This document shows positions 56,849-64,000 of a stretch of DNA of 64,000 nt, one piece after another (position 1 is the stretch's first letter; each line of letters opens with the position of its first letter). Below the pieces are notes generated by a model. It made no database searches. It saw only the letters and a program-made list of their open reading frames with translations, and was not told where the DNA came from. Location of the stretch: positions 88,509,845 through 88,573,844 of the forward strand of contig NC_087062.1 in NCBI RefSeq assembly GCF_963678635.1. The letters run 5' to 3'. The position numbers and the translations under genes were made by a program. The DNA comes from Symsagittifera roscoffensis. Lineage: Eukaryota; Xenacoelomorpha; Acoela; Convolutidae.

Positions 56849-57055
56849 GACGAACATTCGTTTGTTTCTGGGACAAAAACGTGTTTTAGGTGCAGTGAGA
56901 TAGGACATATAGCAGCGCATTGTAGATGTAAGCAAGTGAAAAAGGTTAACTAGTCATCCAGTGATGAACTACTCTGAAATGTATCCGATGCTTAGATCTA
57001 GGCCACCTAGCTAGAGATTGTAAGACGAATTTAGTGGAAAACAACACAAAATCTC
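56849..57055 (+). pseudogene. gag-like zinc-knuckle remnant
   Basis: Two CCHC knuckles (C-x2-C-x4-H-x4-C) can be read: TCFRCSEIGHIAAHC from 56879, and KCIRCLDLGHLARDCK from 56977 in a frame shifted by one or two bases, with stop codons between. Tandem CCHC knuckles with this spacing are typical of retroelement Gag nucleocapsids. The flanking DNA has no long frame, so the gene is broken. It lies between the direct repeats at 55176 and 57050, which could be decayed terminal repeats. No pol region is visible between them. Confidence 0.6.
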
Positions 57056-57165
57056 AACGCGCGTTCAACTTTTCATACATAAAAAAGTTGATATACTACT
57101 CTTCTTTCGCTATCTAATTCACATGTTGATTATACCTAGTTTTGCTGCCAACCTGTAAAAAAACG
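57050..57165 (+). repeat. direct repeat, right (possible LTR remnant)
   Basis: This is the counterpart of 55176-55290: 'ctcttctttcgctatctaat', 'gttgattatacctagt', 'tttgctgccaacctgtaaaa'. Confidence 0.65.
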
Positions 57166-57714
57166 GCACTATGTTGCAAAAATTTTTTAAAAAGTTTTCT
57201 TTTTTTATGAATATGGTCAACATTCTGTGCTACCGGCACACCAACCGGCTATCCTTGTTTCTTCAATTTGAACTAATCAATTTTTTCGAAAGTTTTGCTC
57301 AGACGTACAGAGTAGTTTGCTGATATACGTCAACGCAAGCTACTTTTGTTTGTTCGAATATTTTTTCTATACATAATCTTGACTGTTTCTTTTTGCATAG
57401 GGTAGATGCAGGTAATTTTGGGTAGATAAACGCAAATCAATTATGAGCTATCTGGATTGACTGCTTCGCCTTCTTGTCTTGCAATTAGTTTTAAAGAGAA
57501 GAAAAGCGTAGCTAATGATGATGACTGACTGAGGAACTGGCCACTTTCTGACTAATTGAGTTTAGATGAAAATAATACCATTCGCTCCGTGCAATCACAG
57601 ATTCAATATATCGAATTGCGTCAGCAAATACTGAAAATTTACAAAGCAAAAGATAGATAATTGGTTATTTTCAGTTTCTTGTATTTATTTGTTGATTTTT
57701 TTTTTCATGAAGTT

Positions 57715-57770
57715 TTATCTGATTTGCGTTTGACTAACTCCCTTATCTGATTTGCGTTTGACTAACTCCC
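57715..57770 (+). repeat. 28-base perfect tandem duplication
   Basis: A unit starting 'ttatctgatttgcgtttgac' occurs twice without differences. 57771-58730 otherwise holds nothing I can name. Confidence 0.85.
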
Positions 57771-58730
57771 TTGCAATTTGAAGTTGACGTTAATTCCTTC
57801 TTAGTGGTAAGCATTTTCTGCCGCCTTTATTTTGAATTTTGAACTAGATAAAGCTCTTACCCATTATCGACCCCGCCTGGTAACAAAAGATTATAGCCCA
57901 AAATACTGTGATTTTTGTGTTTTTGGGGGTTTTTATGCAAGAGTGGGCGCTTAAATGGAGAAAAGCCGGAGATAAAATCAATTGTAAACTAGTATGTGCG
58001 CCTCGAGCATGACATCAATGGATTAATTTATCAATTGTTCTTCATTTTTCTATTCACTTGTGTAATCAAGGTTCAACCTTGCCCTTTATATCAAATGGAA
58101 AAATAAAGCTAACAAAAAACTTTCTTCAAGGCAAATGACTACAGGTGAGCGAACAAAAAAAGATATGTGGGTTGGTTTATTTAGGGGAATGCTTAAGTTA
58201 ACACATCCGTCCGAGCTGAAATGAGATCTTCAAAACAATAAAAACTCCTCAAGTGATAAAATTGATTCAATAAACCCCTATTTTTGTATTTTGCCTAAGA
58301 TTTGACCCTGAGTTTAATTGCATCGGCCAACCGTCTAGGCTGAAACGACCTCGAAGCCTTTATTATATCTGAGCTCCTCGACATTCCTCTAGATATAATG
58401 TTCCTTATTTTCCTTGGACTCATTTTTCAACTAGTGGCGCTGTCCCACAAGAGTTTAGCTCTTCTGACAACTCTCGAATGTTTTTTTTTTATCTGACTTC
58501 TTATAAGTATGGAAGAGAATATTGGATTGGAGGGCTTTTTCGGTTTTTTCTTCCAGGTTTTTGAATTGAATTTAAGTTTTTAGACAAAGTTTTATGTTCT
58601 ATGAAGCTAAGCGCCGCTGAAGACGTGGTTCTAGGTTAACCACGACGAGAAAGTTAACCGCGGAATAAAAGTCAAAAGTGACTGAATTTTATTGTTTTAC
58701 GTTAAATCTTTGTTCGAATTGGATAATAAA

Positions 58731-59006
58731 ATGAATTCAAATAAGCAAGATTTTGATCCTTCAACAGTAGTAACCACGAATGACGCAGATGAGAAGTCGA
58801 CCACTAATAGAGACACAGGCACTCGGAGTCAGTCGCTTGGAGTACCCTCACGTGACAATAGCCGAGATGTTTTTTCAGTCAATAAAGGGAAGTTTCAAGT
58901 CCATTTTTCCCGAAAAGTTTCAAAAGCTGCAGCATTGTTTTCGTGTGGTATCTTTTACACACCAGCAGCTCCTAACCCTCCCCTCCCGAAACACAACAAT
59001 TACTGA
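58731..59006 (+). CDS. unrecognised 91-codon frame, possibly transposon-derived
   Basis: The frame starts at ATG 58731 (MNSNKQDFDPSTVVTTNDAD...) and is hydrophilic and Ser/Thr-rich at first. In an overlapping frame (about 58780-59058) the downstream half reads more protein-like (YPHVTIAEMFFQSIKGSF, KFQKLQHCFRVVSF). That suggests one original frame broken by a frameshift within about 58780-58860. The local base composition is less T-rich than its surroundings. No family recognised; it could be the start of a decayed retroelement frame. It might also not be coding at all. Confidence 0.25.
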   Translation: MNSNKQDFDPSTVVTTNDADEKSTTNRDTGTRSQSLGVPSRDNSRDVFSVNKGKFQVHFSRKVSKAAALFSCGIFYTPAAPNPPLPKHNNY

Positions 59007-59139
59007 AAAGGATTCTGTTCGTGAGCCAAAAATTGATTTTGTTCGTGGTTATGAATGAAGACCAAGTTTTTTGGAATTAGGTATAAACCAGGTCTGCTTG
59101 GTTGAGGTTAGTGAGAGCAAGTGTTTTGCAACTGGGAAG

Positions 59140-59150
59140 TTGACTATATT

Positions 59151-59205
<55 letters not shown>

Positions 59206-59244
59206 TTATCTGTCTATCTATCTATCTCTTTGTCTATCTTTCTG

Positions 59245-59275
<31 letters not shown>

Positions 59276-59289
59276 ATTTATCTTTTTAT

Positions 59290-59329
<40 letters not shown>

Positions 59330-59405
59330 GTAACTATTTATCTCTCTCTCTCTCTCTCTTTTTTTTTCTTTCTATTTACCTATATATCTACTTATTTATT
59401 TATCT
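59140..59405 (+). repeat. (TATC)n microsatellite with TC run
   Basis: Units of tatc/tctat with scattered changes, ending in a (tc)n and T-run at about 59341-59370. This is the complement of the GATA array at 55656. Confidence 0.97.
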
Positions 59406-59519
59406 CTAGCTTGAAATTAGCAACCATGTAGTTGGATGCTTCCAGGGTTTCTTTGTTAGCTGACGAGATACGACGATTTTTGTGATTTTTCAAAAAACTT
59501 TAGGAAAATTTGGATGTAA

Positions 59520-60625
59520 AAAGTTTGAAATCCCAACCCTGTTATTGGATAATGTGAGGTTTCTCTCAAGAGTTGCAAATCCTGCGTCCAAATGAGACTG
59601 CTCAAATGCTTTTAGTTTCCGAGCTGTGATGTTTTTAATCTCTTGAATTTTTTTCAAAGAACTTAATTATAAATTTTTTCAAAATTAGAAGTTTCGATCA
59701 CTACTGTGAGGCGCTAGCAGAGTACTCTGAGGGTTTGCGAATCTTGCCTCCAAAGATGTCTGCTCAAATCTTTTTATTTTGTCGAGATATGGATGTTTGC
59801 AAAATTTTCAGAAAACTCAGATTTAAAAAACTCACTGTTTTTACACAAGCAAAGCTGGTGTGATAGTATGAACTCTCTTTTTGTTCCAACCTTAGCTGCA
59901 AATATAAGTGTTCATTTTGAAAGTGTTTTTATTGCAGTATTTGCATAAGATCAATAACCAGCTATTAAGTACAGCCAATTCTAAGGATATTAACATAGAC
60001 TATTATATTACATGTAACGCTTCAGCGTCAAGGTATCATGGATCTGTAGCGCAGAGGTAGGGAAGGATACCCGCATTCAAATAGGAGGGATCGAAACTAG
60101 GCAGGGTCGGATGTTTTTTTAATGAATTTTTCCGTATACTAGTTAAATTGCGTCCGCTCTATTAATTGAGCCATGTTATATGATAGATATCTTTTTTCAA
60201 ATTGACTGTTACTGCTAATGCGTCATAATTGGCTTGCATCACTTAGCAATTATGTAGATTCATAATTTGTGTGCGTTACGTAAGAAATTATGTAGACTCA
60301 AATTTTTACTCAATCACTTTTTTTCAATCAGTTTTTCCCAGTAGGGTAATCGGCCATATTTTGGCTTGTGCCGGTCGTTGGGTGCTGCCAGGGTGTTTTC
60401 AGGGGTTGTTAATCTTGTCTTCATTTCTAATTGCTCGAGTGCTTTTAGTTTTCGAGATATTCATAGGTTTTCGAAAAAACAGTAATGAAAACCTTCATAA
60501 AGTTCGAATTTCCTAACCTCATAGCTGGGAGCTTTCAGGATAGTCTCAGGAATTACAATTATTTTCTCCAAATGAAACTGCTGACGTTTTTTTTAGTTTC
60601 AGAGGTCTGACTTTTTTAAAATGGT
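59520..60625 (+). repeat. degenerate repeated module, about four copies
   Basis: A unit with 'tgcgtccaaatgagactgct', 'caaatgcttttagtttccga' recurs near 59520-59660, 59690-59830, 60370-60480 and 60500-60625. The third and fourth copies, like the first and second, are adjacent. A SINE copy (59870-60130) lies between the pairs. Confidence 0.5.
59870..60130 (+). repeat. SINE leader, invariant core and tRNA-like module
   Basis: The core is at 59949-59979, then 'caaggtatcatggatctgta', 'gcgcagaggtagggaagg' and 'gggatcgaaactagg'. Collinear with 29205-29470. Confidence 0.65.
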
Positions 60626-61144
60626 TTCACAAAATTTCTAGTTCCGGAAGTGCGTGGCTTGCTAGTTTTAATTAAGGGCAAAAGAAGGTAGTTATTTTCA
60701 CTTTTGTAGGTCTTCATGTTTTTTTTTTGTTTTATTTTTGGGAAAAAGTTACTGAAAAAGCTTGAATAACTACAGAATTGAGTTCATACATGAAATAATT
60801 TATATGTCTTTTTTGAGTTGAATACAACTACATCTGCTAAAAGTTTGGCAAGTTGCGTCTTCCAAAATCAGAAATGAAGTTGGTGCTAAAATTTGAAACA
60901 CTCCTAGTTTGGATCTCCAACTACACAATTGCCGCAAAAATGTGAAAGAAATCAGGTTTGAAACTTGGATTTTTATGAATGATCGTAAATTGTTCACTAA
61001 GTTCTGTTTATTTTTATTTTTTTTTCGATTACCTTGTTCTTGCACACTTTTCCAACCTTCTATTGGCTATGTTTTTGTCCATAACAGTTGAATGTGCTAG
61101 ATTTTGCATTTACATATTTTTTGTATCCACAGAATCTAGCTTCT

Positions 61145-61345
61145 CCGGCACACTTGGTATAGAAGTAACGACTTCGCTTGTAATTACGACACCCTGATCC
61201 GGCTGAGTGCCTATGTTCAAATCTGTCAGCTTTTTTTCATTGAAAATATTTTGTTTCAAAAAAATTGTCGGCCTTTGAAAATTGTTTGTCTGCTTATGTT
61301 TTGTTGCTTTAAATGTCACATCACGGATTTTTCGTGTGCTCTCAG
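61145..61345 (+). repeat. SINE: tRNA-like module and body start
   Basis: 'ttggtatagaagtaacgac', 'tatgttcaaatctgtcagc', then 'tgtctgcttatgttttgttg'. It matches 5363-5560. Confidence 0.6.
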
Positions 61346-61439
61346 CATTTTTTTATATTGAAATCTTTGATTTATTTGAATGCGGAATAATACTAAATCT
61401 TTTTGTGTGTTTTTGTTTTTTTTTTCAATCAAGTTTTGC

Positions 61440-61680
61440 TTAACTTTTTTTTCATCAGTTTTTTCCCGGCTGAATAAAAAATTTATCCATTGATCCAGTT
61501 CTTTCAAAATAGTTTCAATCATATCTTCAAAGTTTCAAAGAGCCTTAAGGTCAAATAATTTTTTCCTTTGTAAATCGAAAAAGTTTGAAATTTGAAAACA
61601 TTCAGTTATTCATCTGTTTTCTTGCGTTCATGACTCTTTTTCAACTGTCTGTTGGCTATGTTACATATCAATCAGCGATG
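61440..61680 (+). repeat. family A fragment
   Basis: 'ttcccggctgaataaaaaat', 'ccattgatccagttctttc', 'tgcgttcatgactcttttt' and 'ctgtctgttggctatgttac' are family A landmarks. Confidence 0.6.
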
Positions 61681-61932
61681 TAATGAATGCTTGACCTGCT
61701 ACTTAAATTGCCTTATGTATATGTTATTTCTGTATGGCAAGGAGAAAAAAGAAAACCTCTCTGCTATTTTCATTTGTTCAAATTCTAAAGCATGCTTTGT
61801 AAGAAGGAGTTTTTCAAATCCAAGATTGGACTTGAATTTTTACAAAAAGGAGACACGCCTACAATCACAACACCGCGTCGCTTCGTTCAGACAGTCACAA
61901 ATCCCAGTTCGCTGACGAGTCGTGGTGCCAAA

Positions 61933-62215
61933 ATGAAACGAAAGCCTTCGAAAAAGATCAAAAAGGGCCCCATGGAGGGCATTAACGAGAATGCGGAAGA
62001 CTTAGGGGAGGTGCTCCTGGAGGAGTTTGCGGCTCATACGGGGTCGGCAGCATCGGCGAGCGGAAGTCAGCCGGAGGAGCCTAAGTACAGATGGGCTTCC
62101 AAGTACTCCCCGCATCACATGTATTGCGCAATGAAGGCCTATGAGGATATCTTAGATGATATTTACGCCACGCCGAGAACAAAAGACAGAAGGAACGACT
62201 TTTTAGACATAACTG
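61933..62215 (+). CDS. unrecognised nuclear-type protein, candidate coding exon 1
   Basis: I do not recognise this protein. The exon is clearly GC-richer than its surroundings. From ATG 61933 it encodes a strongly basic start (MKRKPSKKIKKGPMEGI, a likely nuclear localisation signal), an acidic stretch (ENAEDLGEVLLEEF), an Ala/Ser/Gly linker and a folded-looking segment (KYRWASKYSPHHMYCAMKAY, EDILDDIYATPRTKDRR). The frame is open upstream to 61792 (another ATG). The protein-like reading fades near 62215, where T-rich sequence begins, but I find no good GT donor there. The exon end is therefore approximate. The candidate next exons are 62840-63044 and 63435-63559. Confidence 0.55.
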
Positions 62216-62839
62216 AATTTTTTGTCCTTTTTTCTTTTTTCTTTCTTGATATATCTCATCTTTGTTTAGTTTCAGTAGTTTTTTTAGGCTCATAAAACTT
62301 TTATATAGGTCGTGTTGATTTTGTTTTTTTTTACGGAAAAACCTTAAATTTTGTTTACGCTCAAATTTTATTAGCAAGGGTTTCATTTTTTTAAGTTCTT
62401 TTCGTTTTTGTGAAGATCAGTTCTTTTCTTTTGTTAAAATGAAGAACTGTTGTTTTCAACTCTAGATTACAAACCACCTTCAAAATCCAATTGAAACTTT
62501 GAAATTGTTTTGGGCATAGTGAGCATAAAATGTTCCTCAGTGCTCATAAAATATAATGATTTAATAATTTTGGCTCGATTTTTTTGCAGCCTGTTCTGAC
62601 TAGAGTTCTGGACTAAGTTTCATCTTTGCTAATTGGTGGGTGATATATGTTAACTCAGTGTTGAAGAACAGCTCGAGCTGCTCTGGGAGAGCTAATATAG
62701 CTCATAGTTGCAAACAAGTTGAATGGTACAATCAGTTTTTTTTGTCTCGATTATCAGTTCCTTGCAGCCTAAATATTAGAGAAAACAGTTTCGTTTGGTC
62801 TGAATCTTTTGAGTCGTTCCTTTTTTCTTATCGGTTAGA

Positions 62840-63044
62840 CGTTTCTCGCCCGACCGAGAGAACATGGTGATTGCGGGCATGAAGCATCAGCAAGACGCCG
62901 CGTTTGTGATCCAGGTGGGAGACAAAGAGATGAATAAAATGAGTACCAAATTCACAGCCGCCATGCGACTACTAGACGCACACAAACACTCTGCAAATCT
63001 GCCCCATACGTCCAAACAGCCAATCATGCAGAACGACCCGAAAG
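62840..63044 (+). CDS. unrecognised protein, candidate coding exon 2
   Basis: The exon reads RFSPDRENMVIAGMKHQQ, then DAAFVIQVGDKEMNKMSTK, FTAAMRLLDAHKHSAN and QPIMQNDPK. It probably opens after 'cggttag' at 62838. Ending at 63044 requires a GC donor ('aaag' then 'gcatct'), but this is the only nearby site that joins in phase to the next exon. Codon use is like the flanking candidate exons and unlike the T-rich DNA around it. Confidence 0.5.
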
Positions 63045-63434
63045 GCATCTCGTTATCTTTTTTTTTGCATATGTCCTTTCTTAACGCCCAACATCACTCT
63101 CGGCCACACATAATAAACCACTATCCATATGCTGGTTTGGTATAATCTAGGCTGAAAAAAGTTAAATACAAAAATAGCCATCAAATTTACATCATTGAGA
63201 GGTAACTGTTTTGCTGGAAAGCAGATATTTCTATAAAAAGTTTCTAGTTTTGATAATTGGGCTCATCGATGAATTTACCTTTATGTTCGTTTCAGCTTTT
63301 GAATATTCTTTTTGGTATTTATTTTGATTTGCTCAGGAGGATTTGAAATAAAGAAAGTTTTGTTTCGAAAATATTTTACCATTTTTAATTCTTAACATTG
63401 TGCGGCTGAAGTTGATTCTTTTTTATCTCTGAAG

Positions 63435-63559
63435 ACGTCTACCTAGCGTGGTCTAACTCGTGGAGCGACGAGTTCAATTTCCGACTGAAGACATACCGAG
63501 AGACGACGAGTGTGATCGACGAGATTAGAGAAGGTCAATTGGAACTGGGGGACAGATAG
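63435..63559 (+). CDS. unrecognised protein, candidate last coding exon
   Basis: The exon opens after 'atctctgaag' in phase 1 and reads VYLAWSNSWSDEFNFRLK, TYRETTSVIDEIREGQLEL, GDR and a stop at 63557-63559. It is rich in Trp, Arg and Glu. An inverted repeat starts at the very next base. Confidence 0.55.
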
Positions 63560-63814
63560 GCATTTGAATCACTCGGAAGAGAATAGTAGAAAGATGAGTA
63601 ATCACTGACGAGTCGGAGAAGTCGGCTCTTTTCTTCCCATTCGCCATTAGTTCGAATTATGAACCCAATGGTATTACAGAAACTTTTTCAAGTCATTCAA
63701 GCGTCTTAAGTTATACAGTCAACATTTTTTGGCATGGGAAGAAAAAAACCGACTTCTCCGACTCGTCAGTGATGACTCATCTTTCTTCTATTCTCTGCTG
63801 TGTGATTCAAATGC
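63560..63814. repeat. inverted repeat directly after the stop codon
   Basis: Arms 63560-63640 and 63734-63814 are about 90 percent complementary ('actgacgagtcggagaagtc' against 'gacttctccgactcgtcagt') with a 93-base loop. The transcript would form a long hairpin in its 3' UTR. Confidence 0.9.
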
Positions 63815-63827
63815 CTTAGAGGGTGAT

Positions 63828-63833
63828 AATAAA
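63828..63833 (+). promoter_or_regulatory. polyadenylation signal after the inverted repeat
   Basis: AATAAA lies 14 bases beyond the right arm, so the hairpin would be retained in the mRNA. Confidence 0.5.
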
Positions 63834-64000
63834 ATGAGTGGTAACCATGATTGATTCCAAGGGATAAGACCAAGATTGATTCTTCTAATACAGGAATGAT
63901 TGAAAGTTAGAGAATGCCATTGTGAAGTTTAAGCATGAAATCTGGCTCGCATATTGCAGAGGCTGAACTCAAAATTAGCATTTTAACGCAAGCAAGAGTT

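Noticed and set aside
59071-59409. Long YLSIYLSIYLS frame
   Set aside because: It is a translation of the TATC microsatellite.

Overview
The window is AT-rich (by eye roughly two-thirds A+T) nuclear DNA from a multicellular eukaryote, most probably an invertebrate animal. The evidence is GT-AG introns, metazoan-type proteins (an EDC3 decapping activator, the 26S proteasome ATPase Rpt6, two MsrA methionine sulfoxide reductases), AATAAA polyadenylation signals and a retrotransposon of a kind common in cnidarians, lancelets and echinoderms. I cannot name the species. All convincing host genes lie on the + strand.

Layout. 40-1386: an intact, intronless EDC3 gene that appears to interrupt a repeat whose uninterrupted copy lies at 12187. 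1628-5825: repeats. 5826-8995: a non-LTR retrotransposon with a zinc-finger reading frame and a reverse transcriptase plus restriction-like endonuclease frame, out of register by -1. 9233-13540: more repeats. 13672-21666: the Rpt6 gene in four coding exons; its three introns are packed with repeats, and the last holds a 35-base look-alike of an exon-4 segment. 21888-30360: intergenic repeats. 30380-33957: msrA in three coding exons. 34712-35338: a divergent intronless msrA-like gene just downstream. 35340-61900: about 26 kb in which I find no convincing host gene. It holds inverted-repeat (foldback) elements, MITE-like elements, tRNA-related retroposon pieces, a decayed gag-like zinc-knuckle remnant between short direct repeats, and two GATA-type microsatellites in opposite orientation. 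61933-63559: an unrecognised multi-exon gene whose stop codon is immediately followed by an 81-base-arm inverted repeat.

The most distinctive property is the repeat landscape. A few modules recur many times: a leader with 'attagcaagcgttatcaaat'; several different tRNA-like (A-box/B-box) modules; a short palindromic module 'gcgaagctcagcttcgc' followed by 'ctctgtg'; and a 400-750 base body with 'caaactccactatcgaac' and 'tattgatccagttttctc'. Different tRNA-like modules sit between similar upstream and downstream modules, which suggests a mosaic SINE system. Alongside it are at least three DNA-transposon-like families: TA-flanked foldbacks, a GGGGCGGAT family, and a family with a CTCTTTTCCAGTTCCCCC end. 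There is also a nested palindromic element at 15263-16116 with a GC-rich core that can fold as a three-way junction.

The host genes are ordinary housekeeping functions (mRNA decapping, proteolysis, repair of oxidised methionine). I see no sign that they work as one pathway. Repeat boundaries and copy identities were judged by eye and are approximate.
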